Numbered from the stretch's first letter, positions 51,103 through 62,589 are shown. The stretch: 64,000 nucleotides of DNA from Mantis religiosa (GCA_030765055.1 CM060953.1:67817901-67881900), one strand, 5' to 3'. Numbers and translations are program-made. Notes: a model not told the origin generated them from the letters alone.

Positions 51103-51465
51103 TTACTCGAAGACTTCTGAGAGGAACCATACTACAGCTTCTAATTTTTCCTAAGTGCTGCTGCAGCTTTTAAACTTCGTAACGAAGGGCTGTAGCTTTA
51201 GTAAGATTGCTTGGATATTCAGTTCCTTAAGGAGACTGAATAGCTCTTTAATGCCACCCAGGGTGCCAGAAGACGCCTGGGTTGGGGGAGATGTTGAAGG
51301 TTGGCCAGTTTGTGGCGGCACGGGTGCCGTTTGCCTTCTCATGGCACCTGCAAATGAGACGCCTTCTCTAACCAGGGCAGGGTTGGCAATGGGTCTTGGC
51401 CCTGGTTGAGAACTTTGGGGAGCCCTGGCTATGGCTGCCAGTTGGCGACGGTGGCGTTCGTTGCG

Positions 51466-51855
51466 CTACGTCTCGCAACTTCTATAGCTGGCAGGGTGCG
51501 TCTCCCCACAGTTCACAAAGTAGGGTGTAACTTCCTGCTTGGCCTTCTTCGGGTTGTCAGCTAAGCGGTGGAGGCCACCGCAGAGGACACACCGGGAGGT
51601 CATCTGGCACATTTTAGATGTGTGTCCTAACTGCTGGCAGTTAAAGCATTGAGTAATCTGACGGTTTGTTTTCAAGACCTGCACGGTGACCATGATGGCA
51701 CACCTCTCGTTCCTGCAACAAGTTCTGATTTTTGTGGTTCTGTCTAGTGTAACTTGGAATATTGGCAGGGGCCTGCCATGGGATTTAAGCTGGCGTACCT
51801 TCCAAACCTGTACTAAAAGCACTAGCAACGGTAACTGTGAAGAATAGATACTCAC
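51466..51855 (-). pseudogene. Jockey ORF1 C-terminus with zinc knuckles
   Basis: Frame of 129 codons with a knuckle series: TQCFNCQQLGHTSKMCQMTS (CCHC), RCVLCGGLHRLADNPKK with the last Cys lost, then YFVNCGETHPASYRSCET. This CCHC arrangement, with a GG/GETHPASYRGC-type end, is the signature of Jockey nucleocapsid-like ORF1 proteins that bind element RNA. The N-terminal part is missing because the element is truncated near 51840. Confidence 0.85.
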
Positions 51856-52625
51856 CTGAAGAATGGTTACATATCTACACAGATGAATCTAACTTGGACA
51901 ACAACTCAGGAGCAGGAATTAAGTGTGCACTGTTCCCATTCTACCAAGCAGCAGGATACCACGCAACAAAGTTTGATGCAGAAGTAACGGCTATTCATAT
52001 TTCCCTCCAGCACCTTCTATACAGAATAGATACATTCAAAAATGCTTTCACACTTTCTGATTCTAAAGCAGCATTATGTGCAATAAGTTCATATAAAATG
52101 AGGTCAATCCAAGTCACAAAATGATCCAACAACTTCAAAACCTACAGAAAAGAATTATATTACAGTGGATACCTGCATATTGTGGAATTGATGCAAATGA
52201 ATCAGCTGATTTTCTTGCCAAAAAGGATGCAAATTTAATTCAAAACAAAATTAAAATCTTACCCTTTACATCCATAAAAAGATTAATCAAAAACGAATAT
52301 AAAAACAAACAAAACCAATCAATATCTAACAAAGCCAAAGACAAAGAATGGATCATTTTAATTAAAAATGCAGAATGTATTCCAGAAAACCCACGTAAAG
52401 CTGCAGAAGCAAATTTTAGATTACTTACGGAACATGATAGTTTGGCAAACACTTACACAGAATAGGAATTTATACAAGTCCAAATTGTCCTCTGTGCAAC
52501 AAAGAAGAGGAAATGACTGAAGAACATCTTTTAACCTGTGAAGCCCTACCTGCCGGACCCACTACACAGAAATATTGGAGAGCAAGAGAGCTAATGGCTT
52601 CATTGCCAAAGCCCAGCATTTGAAA
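51835..52625 (+). pseudogene. LINE RNase H fragment, plus strand
   Basis: A third RNase H relic: HIYTDESNLDNNSGAG (first Asp), FDAEVTAIHISLQ (Glu), FTLSDSKAALCAISS (Asp), then after a frameshift near 52120 ILQWIPAYCGIDANESADFL with the last Asp in SADFLAKKD. A final frame change leads to NCPLCNKEEEMTEEHLLTCE, the C-terminal zinc motif, and a stop near 52622. It differs from both other RNase H fragments in the window. A short AAAACAACAAC tail precedes a SINE-A. Confidence 0.82.
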
Positions 52626-52640
52626 ACAACAACTTTTTAA

Positions 52641-52837
52641 GTCGTATCGAACGATTAATGGAATGTGTGAAATGATACTCAAATGGGCCCAGGGTCCATG
52701 GAGATTAGAGTTATTCATCTTTTAGGATAAAGGAAAACCCCGGACAAACCTTATCAAGATAACTCACAGTGACCGACATTCGAACTCGGGACCTCTTGAA
52801 CGTGAGGCAGACACGCTACCATCTACGCCACAGAGGA
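52641..52837 (-). mobile_element. SINE-A copy (minus)
   Basis: Minus-strand head GTAGATGGTAGCGTGTCTGC, B box GAGTTCGAATGTC, GGTCACTGTGAGTTATCTTG, and the body to GTTCGATACGAC at the 3' end. It is placed directly against the 3' end of the LINE RNase H fragment. Confidence 0.85.
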
Positions 52838-53534
52838 GGGCACAACAAATTTGTAGGAATTAATATATTCCATTTCTAAAACATTTTTACCTGCTACAAA
52901 TTTGTAGGGATTCACAGGGACACCTTCAATGGAACCAGTGTTTTAAAACTGGAGAAGTAATAAACTGTAATTAAATGGAGGAAGGAAACATGAATCAAGT
53001 GTTTTAGAAAGTTCTCACTCAATCTGCAGCATAGTTTACAGTAGACAGAAAAAGTACTGCATGCCACTGGAAAATTCAATAACAAGATGTTCCGGAAGGA
53101 AGTAAAAATTTCGGAAAAATTTGATGTATAAGAATAATGTATATTTTGTTTAGAAATGCCTAGGCACGGATGAATGTCTCTGAATGTTTTTGGGAATGTT
53201 GGATGCACCCATTGGTTTTAAAAGACATAAGGATACCAACATTAATTTACCTTTTAATTAAGCGTGAGAATGACAAAAGTTATATCGTATACTGATATAA
53301 CGTAAGATCTTTATATTGCAAACAACTGTATGTCAATTTGACGGTTCCTGGACACATTTGACACATTACGCTCCGAGAGACTTGTCTGAATGCCGGATAC
53401 CGTTGCAGCGGTCTAAACTATATATGTCGCACCAATTTTAATGCCGGTACGAAAGTAGCATTCAACCATGATGACGCGCTGCTGTGTACATAACAAGGGG
53501 AAGCTGATTGTATTAGTTACCAGAGCGCTGTAAT
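52838..53534. other. Anonymous AT-rich spacer
   Basis: A repeated CTACAAATTTGTAGG-like palindrome near 52852 and 52898; otherwise nothing recognised. Confidence 0.4.
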
Positions 53535-54665
53535 TTGCTTACTTTTCTGCAAAAATTGCCCCTTCTTCTCCATAGAGGGCAGTATGATTTCAAGATAGAC
53601 TCACTCATTCCACCCTTCGAATTTGGATTTCGTTCTAGACATTCTATCTCACACCAACTACTACGTTTAACACAAACAGTAGTTCATGGTTTTGAGCAAC
53701 GAAAGCACGCAACCGCCTAGTTCCTCGATGTAGCACAGCCCTTTAATAAAGTTTGGTATGAAGGGTTAATCTTCAAACTGTATAGCATTGGCCTTCCACA
53801 GTATCTGCTCACTACCATTTGTATCTTTCTATCAGATTGCACATTTACTGTTCGCATTGGTAGTACGGAGTCCTCTCAGCGCCATATTACAGCAGGAGTT
53901 CCTCAGGGATCCATATTGGTTCCAATCTTATTTGGTACCTATACCTATGATCTTCCTCATTTGGCCCCTACCTCCATAACCTTATACGGTAATGATACTG
54001 TTTTATATCATTCCGGCACAGATCTCCCTGCAACCATTCACACGCTACAAACCTCTCTTGACTGCCTCGTTGAATGTTTCCATACTTAGCGCATACGTCT
54101 TAACACTCAAAAGAACGCAGCTAAGATTTTTAGCTTACGTCGCATCTCCAACTCTCCCGAATTGCATATTAAGCACGAATCAATACCCTGGCTATCTCCC
54201 ATCACCTTCGTCAAATACCTTGGAGTAATGCTGGACACTTAACTTACTTGGCGAACCCATATTGATCGACTTATCACGTTGGCATCGGGACGACTTTTAA
54301 AACTCGGTCCGCTACTTCACAGACACGCTCCTTTTGGGATTGAAGGCTCTCTGCTTTTCTAGAAATCTCCTGTCCGGCCACATATCACATATGCTTCCCA
54401 GGTATGGGGTACTGCTAGCAACACTTATCTCCGTAGGCTACAGTTCCTGCAAAATCGATTTCTGAGTATTTCCACGGATGCCCCTAGGTACGTAAGAAAT
54501 CAACATAAAGAACTTGGTCTCCTTCCTTCACCAGTACGTACGTCAGATCGGCTCTCACTTCTTCTCAAACCTGCCGGATGTTCCAGGAGCTGTGATGTAC
54601 GACATCGGCGTACGAACCCGCCAGCCCACACGCTTAAAGAGACGAGTCCCACAGGATCTCCTCCT
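53535..54665 (+). pseudogene. Jockey-like LINE reverse transcriptase, plus strand
   Basis: Reverse transcriptase fragment read through three frames: FGFRSRHSISHQLLRLT (about 53610), FLDVAQPFNKVWYEGLIFKL (about 53720-53780, first catalytic Asp in LDVA), AGVPQGSILVPILFGTY (about 53890) and LYGNDTVLYHSG (about 53980). The last replaces the catalytic YADD with YGND. Then come FVKYLGVMLDT (about 54210), a stop, LTWRTHIDRLITLASGRLLK, PHITYASQVWGTAS (about 54375) and RRLQFLQNRFLSIS. The loss of the YADD box and several stops show it is dead. It is distinct from the minus-strand Jockey copy. Confidence 0.85.
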
Positions 54666-54680
54666 TAGTGAGTCTGATTG

Positions 54681-54682
<2 letters not shown>

Positions 54683-54724
<42 letters not shown>
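54683..54724. repeat. AT dinucleotide microsatellite
   Basis: About 21 AT units just downstream of the LINE fragment. Confidence 0.95.
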
Positions 54725-54727
<3 letters not shown>

Positions 54728-54729
<2 letters not shown>

Positions 54730-56501
54730 TTGTTTCACAATGAATGTTGTTTTTATCTCTTTGAATACTTGTTTTTTTACATTACCAGTTTTTCTTCTCT
54801 CTTGTGTTTCATCCTCGTTTCACAGTGTTAAGTAGATAATAGGAGCCAACTTTGTTTTCCTTACTTGTTCTCATACAGTTCAAACAGATTAAATAAGTTA
54901 ACAAGGATCTGCAAAGCATGTACTGCTGATCGATCATTGAATAAATTAAAAAAAGGGATAAAGTCACCAGTCAACTATGACGCCATTCTTGCGTAATCGG
55001 AGGGCGGGAAATAACGAATAAAAATGAACACCGTGTATGGAATTCGCCGCTTCCGATTATTCCGCTATTGACTTGATTATATTACATGCATATCCGCCAT
55101 GTCGGGCAATGAAGTGAAAGAGTACGAAAATATCAACTAGCTTTAAAAGTGTTTAATAAATCTATTTATGTGAAATAGAAAAAATAAACGCTTGTATGAA
55201 TAGTTTATAGAAGTTAAACAAATAAATGATTAATCAGAGAAATCCAAGTGAACGTAAATATTTACATTTCCTTTACCTATTTAGGATATTAATACTTAAA
55301 TTAATTTACTATTGTCGTTTACATGCTGGAGATCTATGTAATAATTACAAGGCAGTTGGAAGATCAAACGTTTGAGAATCAACCGGATTAGTTACAAAGC
55401 TACCGAGGTGGAACGGTAAATCTAAACTCCGCCATTGTATACTAGCCAAATCAAACAGAAACTTCCTTGTATGAGGTCTACCAGGTAAGGCTTTATAGCT
55501 CAAACTTCCCTTTTAAGCACAAATCCTTGCCTTATCTTCACTCGTTTCTTTCCTTACCTTCCACAACCCTCCCATTCCATGGTCTCGATTGTAACCAATC
55601 AAAGAGTTCTGCTCCTTTCGCAGTGCCACACAAAGGGGTAGGTATATTGAGAACAGGGGCGGAGGAACAGAAACGCTCAGAGCAAATTAACTGACGGAAT
55701 TCATTCCTTTCCAACTTTATCTTGCTGCAGAATGGGGCACGGAAGTATTATTCACAAGTTCCCCACCAATATTTCACTCAAATATTTACTTATCCCTTCA
55801 AATTAAGAATTGCCGTATGCAGTGTAATTTGTTTGCCTTCATTCATTACTTTTCTTTCTAAGAGTTCGCAATGACAGCCATCATGCGGTATACTTAAAAC
55901 CTCTGGATGTAATTATTCATATATGTAAAGGTCAGAGCTACCCTGAGGAGCACTTGTCAACAAAGAGATATTTCATTTCACTACATAGGGTGAATGCTTT
56001 GAAGTAGATATAATATGTTTTTGTTTTATTTGAAAAGTCACAAAAATTGATTTCACATTCTATTATGTATATTTTGGCATTCAGAACAAAAAAATTCATT
56101 TTGTTCTATAGCTACAATTCAGACGCTTTGTATACCTATGGAGAGCTTAACCAAAAATCAATTTCGAGTAAATTAATAACGGAATTCTGTTGTTTAGAAA
56201 ACCTACACAGAGTTCCTTATCTGCTATTCTCATAATTGATGTAACAAATGCGCATCACCGAAGTGATAAAAGCCATGCATGTTTGTATTTATAGGAAGAA
56301 TGACTGCTGCCACAAAAGAATAAATAGACTCAGAAAGCCTGTGGTGCTGTTGGCAAAACATATTACATTTATAACACAAAAGCAGTATATTTAAACGAGA
56401 GTTATGAAAACGCTTATTTATGGTGCTCTCTGAAACACATACGTTCTTCGGTTTTTGCATTTTTTGAAAGAATTTTACTTTTAGACAACCCAAAAGCTTT
56501 A
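54728..56501. other. Anonymous AT-rich spacer
   Basis: Nothing recognised. Confidence 0.45.
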
Positions 56502-56505
56502 ATAT

Positions 56506-56909
56506 TGTGACTTTGTGGGTTCGTGAAATTAAAAGTCCAGGTTACAAACATTAAAAATTGCTCTTTATTTCTTTCGAAACACACTTTCTTCAATCTTTAC
56601 AGTAGCAGAATTACGTCACATACAACTTGCAAGATCATCGACCACAAGAGACTTTACTTTTACAGCCATTCACGCACACGCGTCCAATTACCGACTGTCC
56701 CCTAGTGGCGGGCGGCGGCTTGTTTTATAGCTGACTCACTATTCCGGAATGTTCTCAAACATTCAAGACGGCGCTAGAAGAAAGACGAACTCTCCAGGAA
56801 TCCGTCTCCATCCCCCACCGTTTCGTCAAGCTTTTATCTCCGCACTCCACTGACCGTCTCTTTGAACTCGTCGGCCACACCACCTCGCCTCAACAATGTG
56901 TTCTCGACA
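56506..56909 (+). mobile_element. Solo LTR, copy 2
   Basis: Begins TGTGACTTTGTGGGTTCG and ends TCTCGACA, with ATAT duplicated at 56502-56505 and 56910-56913. The interior shares AAAAGTCCAGGTTACAAACA-type and AATTACGTCACATAC blocks with the other copies but differs strongly after the middle, so it is a separate subfamily. Confidence 0.8.
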
Positions 56910-56959
56910 ATATGTAAATAGCTATCATTTCAGCATTCATATATAACTAAAGTTACATT

Positions 56960-57163
56960 GGTAGATAATGGTTATCCGGGTTTGTAGGCCGTGGTCTAGT
57001 GGAAAACCTTCCAGACATGATAAAATAAACGAAATGAATAACAAAGTTAAACCCGTAGAAAGAAAATATAAAAATACCTGTTCGACACAGTTTCGAACGA
57101 AACGTCTGGAAGAAGATTTTCCACTAGACCATGGCCTATAAGCCCGGATAATCATTATCTACC
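56960..57163. repeat. Inverted repeat, Penelope pLTR-like
   Basis: Arms 56960-57016 and 57104-57163 are complementary along nearly 60 bp (GGTAGATAATGGTTATCCGG and its partner), with an 87-bp spacer. Just before the right arm the spacer reads GTTCG-CGAAC as a hairpin, then GAAACGTC, the 3' half of a hammerhead core. A CUGANGA box is not intact. It is probably the remains of another Penelope-like element. Confidence 0.6.
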
Positions 57164-57211
57164 AAATGACTCCGGCCGTGAAAGCCTACGCATTACAGTA
57201 AAGTTATATCA

Positions 57212-57895
57212 TTACCAAGCGGGATGACCCAGGCTGTTATGTCGGTGGCTTGCATTCGGGAGGTCCGGATTCGATTCTCATGGCCGACCTATCTGACCCA
57301 TGGGACTTTTTCAGGTATTTTCCCGGGTCGCAAGGTGAATTCTGGGTAGGCTAATTACAACCTCAGAATTTTCAGTCCCTCCATTTCATCTCCATTATCA
57401 TTTCACATCATCTTTCATAGGTGGTCTCTTTCAGGGCAGAAATGTCGGCGGGTGTCTCGGCGGTGCATGGCGGGATAATATGCTCTGAGGTAAAGTACTA
57501 CCTCCTCTGGTAGGTCGGTTGCCGGTCTCCACTCGTCTGCTGTGACCATTTCGGACCCGTCAGCCAGGGACCTTTGGGGCTCGGCTTCTGGGCTCGTTGC
57601 CATCCCGCAGTGGGGGAGCGTGTCTCTTGTCCTGGCCTGTCGGAAGAAGTCTCTATCTAAGCAAACTGTATGAACCCTGCCCTCTGCACTATTGTGGCTC
57701 CTTGAGTCGGTCGCTCTCCTCTGTTGGTCTGTCTCTGTCGGTCTCTGTCAGTTTGTCTCCTTTCGCCTCATCCTTCCTCCCGGGGGTGCCCCACTTGGGG
57801 GCATAGGCACAGCGGACTCAACATGGTGGCCTACGTAGCAAATCCCCCTCTGTTATGAAATCCTAAACCTAACCCTACGTCATTGGATATCTGTT
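57212..57895 (+). mobile_element. SINE-C, long copy (plus)
   Basis: tRNA-like head with AAGCGGGATGACCCAGGCTG, GCTTGCATTCGGGAGGTCCG and B box GATTCGATTCTC. Then come CCCGGGTCGCAAGGTGAATT, CATTTCATCTCCATTATCAT, GTCTCTTTCAGGGCAGAAAT, CCTGCCCTCTGCACTATTGT, CTTCCTCCCGGGGGTGCCCC and a 3' end around AAATCCTAAACCTAACCCT. The matching order in 15553-16128 fixes it as one element. Confidence 0.8.
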
Positions 57896-58635
57896 AATTT
57901 TATTTAACTCTTACATAAATAATTTAACGAGGTAAAAGCTTTCCAACTTTGACGGTTGGGGAAAAAAAACAACTGCAACCCAGTAGTGGAATGCGATTTA
58001 AATTTGCGTACATGTACGAAATTTATTGAAGCATGTTTGATTAGATATATTATGAAGTTTAAATAAATATGCAGCAGTAGATATTTTATCAAATTACGGA
58101 CTATCTTTTTTTAGACTTACTAAATTTTGAATAGATGTTAGTAAAGCGACACAGTGACCTAACTGGGACGCTAACCTCAGTATTTGACGGATCATTAAAA
58201 TTCTAATGTGCTGGGTTAGATCGTCGGCAGGTCATAACTGCTGACGATGAGCTTTTTGTACAGAAGTTCTTCTCATTATTTAAAATTATTATCGCACTGT
58301 CTTAGTCAGCTCCTTTTACGTCAATATGATAAATATATTCTTTGTCTGATTTAGGGTATCCTATTTGAATCTGAACGTGATGACGACTGTTCATTCTATT
58401 ATTTATATCAGGGTGCCTTCTGTAGGAATTTATGCTTCATGCATTACTAAAAGTATTTCCTTTTGTTTCATTAGCATTTATTTTGATGCTATTTCTGAAC
58501 ACTGTCACACCATATATATAAAAGATAACCAAATGGATTACGAACAGCTTTTTGGAAATCATATTCTCTTGGTTAAGCAAGGTGTTATCATACCCATATA
58601 GTAGCGTTGTTACTGTATTGTTTTTAGAGTTCTAA
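57896..58635. other. Anonymous AT-rich spacer
   Basis: Nothing recognised. The last bases are the TA target duplication of the next transposon. Confidence 0.45.
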
Positions 58636-59079
58636 TATACAGGGTGTCCCACTTAACTCTGCGATCTCAAATATCTCCGAAATGAAACGGAATATGAAAG
58701 TTCCAATTAGCAAGGAATGTACATATATCAGGGGCTAAAACAATGAAAAGGTATGCCCAAACTATAAAAAGTAATACTTCCAACACCATGTTGCCTTTTT
58801 TAAATGGAACATGTATACTTATTCTAGCAAAATGAAAACTAGAGCTACAATTAGTGATAGCACACTTGTCGGCACGTTCTAGCTTCAGAGTACTAGTGTC
58901 TCCTGATCTGGTCTGCTGTCATACTGTAACGTAATTCACGTACGCTTCGGATATTGCTTCCCATACTGACACATTGAACCGTGTTTTCGTGTGGCATGTA
59001 ACAGTTGCCGTCATATAGTAGATATGCTGGCCTTCAGTAACGGAAGAAACCTGTGTATTATTTAACTTGCAGCGAATAT

Positions 59080-60500
59080 CGCAGAAATGCCACCACAGCT
59101 GTGGTATTGTACGTTGAACGTTACCCAGATCGACGGTGTCCTTCACCTTGTACTATTGCTAACCTCTGCACCTCCCAAAACCAATAACGTACAAAGACAG
59201 TGACTGGCATTGGAAACGAAATTACTGTTCTGGCTGCTGTAGCGAAAATCCTGAGATGAGAGTCCGACAGATTGCACGAGGTTATAGAATGAGCAGCAGA
59301 ATTGTTAGTAGAATTTTGAAAAGGCATCGGTTTCATCCACCAGGAGCTGTACGGGAATGACTTTCAATCCCGCATTGTATTCTGTCGTTTTTCCCTTCAC
59401 CAGTTGCAAGGTAGTCCAGCGTTCCTAAGTAATACGTTGTTTACGGAAGAAGCTTTATTTACCAATCATGGTCATGTGAATCTGCGGAACATGCACTACC
59501 GGTCCGTGCAAAATGTCCACTGGATTCACCAAGTTCCTCATCAACGTCAGTGGAGTGTCAATATTTGGTGGGGTAACATTGGTAATTGCATTTTAGGTCC
59601 CTGTTTTTATCAGGCAACATTAAATGGACAGCGTTATGCATCATTTCTGCAACGTACTCTACCCCTCCTCAAGGAGGATGTGGGATTGAAAACGCGTCTA
59701 TCAGTGTGGTTCCAGCATGATGGATGTCCCGCACATTATGCACAAGTTTCCAGAGACGTTGTGGATGCAAAGTTTTCAGCAGGAGGAGGAGATCCTGTGA
59801 GATGGCCAGCTCGGTCCCCAGGCGATGCCATTAGACTTCTTTCTCTGGGGCACAGTGAAGGATAAGAGTGTATCAAGAACCGCCAAAGACAGTAGAGGAT
59901 ATTGTGACTTTGTGGGTTCGTAGAATTGAAAGTCCAAGTTGGAGAAGTTCAAAACGTTCTTTATTTGCGTAGAGATATACTCAGTTCAACCCTTACGTAA
60001 CAGAATTACGTCACATACACACAATCTACCAAGGTCGGTGATCACAACAAACGTTCTGATTACACCTGTTTACATCAGCTCTCGTTACAACATCTGCTCA
60101 CTTCTGTTTACTACTCCGCGCTTGGCGAGTCGTCGCCTTCTTAAATACCTCATCTGATAATTCCAGACTGTTCCGGAACAATTAAGAAACCGAATAATCT
60201 ATCATTCAAGATGTCACCAGAAATTTCCATTTATCTCAGTTTGTTTCGTCAGACCTTTATCTGCGTGCTATCTTTATCTGCCGGCTCTTTGTGTACACAA
60301 GCCGCGATATCGTAGATAACGGCTTCGCGACAATATGCAGCATCGTCTTACTGCGACGTGTGCGGCAATATCTGTGAAACACTGCAATCCGTTCAACACT
60401 CTCTTGTTTTCAGATTCCAAAGGTGTATTAATACAAACGCAGGGCACTTGGAATATCTGTTGAAGTGTCATGGTTTCATCAGACAAGACACTACTGGTTA
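59080..60500 (+). pseudogene. DDE transposase with insect-type HTH, broken and interrupted
   Basis: N-terminal region YVERYPDRRCPSPCTIANLC (about 59110), then RVRQIARGYRMSSRIVSRIL (about 59265), an HTH segment. The catalytic domain starts with LFTEEALFTNHGHVNLRNMH, where the family has DEATF, so the first acidic position is altered. It continues with WSVNIWWGNIGNCILGP and the second motif WFQHDGCPAHY near 59715. After a frameshift comes MPLDFFLWGTVKDK near 59830, with the third acidic residue. A solo LTR interrupts at 59903-60332, and the C-terminus (RFQRCINTNAGHLEYLLK) resumes near 60410-60465. The motif set resembles insect DDE_3-type transposases annotated with DUF4817, a label I give from memory. 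The copy is inactive. Confidence 0.85.
59903..60332 (+). mobile_element. Solo LTR, copy 3, nested in the IS630-type transposon
   Basis: TGTGACTTTGTGGGTTCG to TTCGCGACA, with ATAT on both sides (59899-59902 and 60333-60336). It is close to copy 1 (13481-13953), sharing GGCGAG(C/T)CGTCGCC, a TTAAATACCTCA box and CATTTATCTCAGTTTG. Because it splits a transposase frame that resumes on the other side, it is younger than the host transposon. Confidence 0.88.
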
Positions 60501-60830
60501 TTTGTAGGTGCATTTTCCATGACGGAAGTTATGCACAACAATGAAGTTTCTAAAGGTTATAGGTCACTAGTAAATGTGTTTAGAAAAGCGGAACCAAGTG
60601 TGTTATCTTTAATTATAGCTCTCTTTGTCATTTCGTTAAAATAAGCATATAGTTTCTATTAAAAAACGCAACTTGGCGTTGGAAGTGTTATTGTTTACTT
60701 TATGGATTGTTCATACCTTCTCATTATGTGAGTCCCTGACATGGTACATTCGTGGTGAACTGGAAGTTTTATATTTTGTTTCATTTCGGAGGTATTTGAG
60801 GTCGCAGAGCTAGGTGGGACACTCTGTATA

Positions 60831-61258
60831 TATACGAAAAGTGAGTAAAAAAAGAGAACACAGCCTTGTCTCTTTCCCGTACTGTTTTTATTCTGTCTGA
60901 AATGCATCACTGTTCAATTTTATAAACACATCTGTGAAGTTACGAAAAGTTTTAATAGTGTAATTATGAAGTCAAGTATTTATAAAATTTTAGAATATTC
61001 TGACAGTGGATTTTATCATAGACCTCTGTAAATGATAGGTATATACTGGTTGCATTTGTGTCAATTTATTCTTAAGCATGTTTGCATAATAATGCTCATG
61101 TATATAATATACAGTGCGTTATTTTTCACTAATGGCCGGCCGGACTATTGCAACGGAAGCATGCCTTTTGCTGCACCACTAGCGGCCCGTCGACCTCCAG
61201 TGAAAGATAAGGCACTGTATGAACATTAGATATTGTAATTATACTACGCTCAATTAAT
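60831..61258. other. Anonymous AT-rich spacer
   Basis: Nothing recognised apart from a short GC-rich patch at 61132-61200. Confidence 0.4.
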
Positions 61259-61260
61259 TA

Positions 61261-62589
61261 GGGGAGATGCCCCCAGTACCGCACACCTAAGGTTTTTTCA
61301 AAATTGAAAGAAAATGCAATTGGGAATAAGTAGCGTGTTACTCCATCATGAAGCTGATAACATACAGAAGCAGTATTTGTAATGAACATTCATGAACGCT
61401 AGTCATGTTGACTTTTAATGCTAAAGTGAATATTAGTGATAACTTTGCATCTCAAAAAGTGTTTCCCAGTACCGGACAGACGTAAATAAATACATATTTC
61501 TAAATAAAGGACGAGGAGCTGCATAATAAATCACAAGATAATTATTCTTATCATAATTTTTGTAATTTTGAGATAAAAACAGAACACTTTAAAATGATAA
61601 TATATTTCTCAAAACGTTCTCAAGAGATTATAACAACAAAATAAAACTTTCTTAGAAATAATGAAACATTTTTTTAAACACAGTGATAACATCTGTAAAA
61701 ATCAATGTCCTCTTGCCCTGTACATTCAATATGTGCCCAAACTTTGCACGATACACTAATTACACTGAACCCAAGCCTCGTCAGTGATTTCAAAGCAAAT
61801 GAAACACTCTTGTTAGAACACTTCGATAGACACAGATTTTGGTGCTAAAATTAAGTTTTCTTTTAGCCTTCTAAGGCTCTTCACTATTTACAGTTTCTGT
61901 TGGCACAGAGTTAGAGCTAGACTCTCTATTTATAGTTTTATTAATGTTAGTCTTGCGTCCCTTTGCTATTTTTCTCATTATTCTTTTTTGAGCCTTTTCC
62001 TGCAACATCAACTTACAGAGTCGTTAATGTTTCAGCAATATATATTGCTACTCCCAGGCTCATTGATCTTTCTATCACACTCATTATTGCTTGTTTCATA
62101 TACTCTTCTAACCATTTTTCTTTCTTTTTTGGCCTCTATGTTGACAGGAATGTCTATAAACAAAAATTAATCTAATGTCGGTGCAAGTTCAGGGGATAAA
62201 AATACACCTTAGCGTACGGTACTGGGAAAATTGCTATTGTACGGTATTGAGCAACTCACACGTACGTATATATAAGGTCATATAGCACGGCCCGATTCTT
62301 CTAAACCGACACTGTATTTTGTGTTTGTGTAGTCTACTTAATACAAAATAATATGAGTACAAATACTTAAATAGTTCTTCAACAGACAAGGCAGCAGCAA
62401 TGGCAGCGTTATTAGCAGCACAGCTCCAGTTCAGTACACGATTTCTATGAACAATAACTTCTGATTCTACAGTCAAAGAGGAGGGAAAACTTTCCGTTGG
62501 TAATATAGATAGTTGTTTGTCTAAACACACACTATGAGCTTCTACAGTGTACGGTACTGGGCACTCTACGGTACTGGGCGCATTTCCCA
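61261..62589 (-). mobile_element. Pogo/Tigger-like transposon, internally deleted
   Basis: TIRs GGGGAGATGCCCCCAGTACCG (left, 61261-61281, 21 bp) and its inverted near-match TGGGAAATGCGCCCAGTACC (right, ending 62589) with TA outside (61259-61260, 62590-62591). The motif CCCAGTACCG is iterated inside. It occurs near 61467 in the left orientation and near 62215 and 62552 in the right orientation, plus a variant near 62240. On the minus strand near 61735-61800 the peptide CKVWAHIECTGQEDIDFY followed by RCYHC resembles the PHD-like Cys/His C-terminus of insect pogo/Tigger-type transposases. The DDE domain is gone. Confidence 0.75.

Larger units (their letters stand above)
48330..51855 (-). mobile_element. 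Jockey-clade LINE, nearly complete but inactivated
   Basis: Minus-strand element with ORF1 zinc knuckles (51855-51466), an ORF2 start at 51102, endonuclease, reverse transcriptase and a G+C-rich 3' UTR that passes into TG repeats near 48330. The 5' end is cut off near 51840 where an unrelated LINE RNase H fragment begins on the other strand. G+C content is clearly higher than the surrounding DNA. Confidence 0.88.
58638..60828 (+). mobile_element. IS630-Tc1-mariner superfamily transposon with long TIRs
   Basis: TA lies outside both ends (58636-58637, 60829-60830). The left end TACAGGGTGTCCCACTTAAC and the right end (reverse strand TACAGAGTGTCCCACCTAGC) open TIRs of about 65 bp that both continue through CTCTGCGA-CTCAAATA-CTCC and GAAATGAAAC. 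Removing the nested solo LTR at 59903-60332 leaves about 1.76 kb. It holds one broken transposase gene on the plus strand. Confidence 0.9.

Noticed and set aside
53281..53320. Possible palindromic regulatory site near TATATCGTATACTGATATA
   Set aside because: Short AT-rich palindromes are expected by chance in DNA of this composition.
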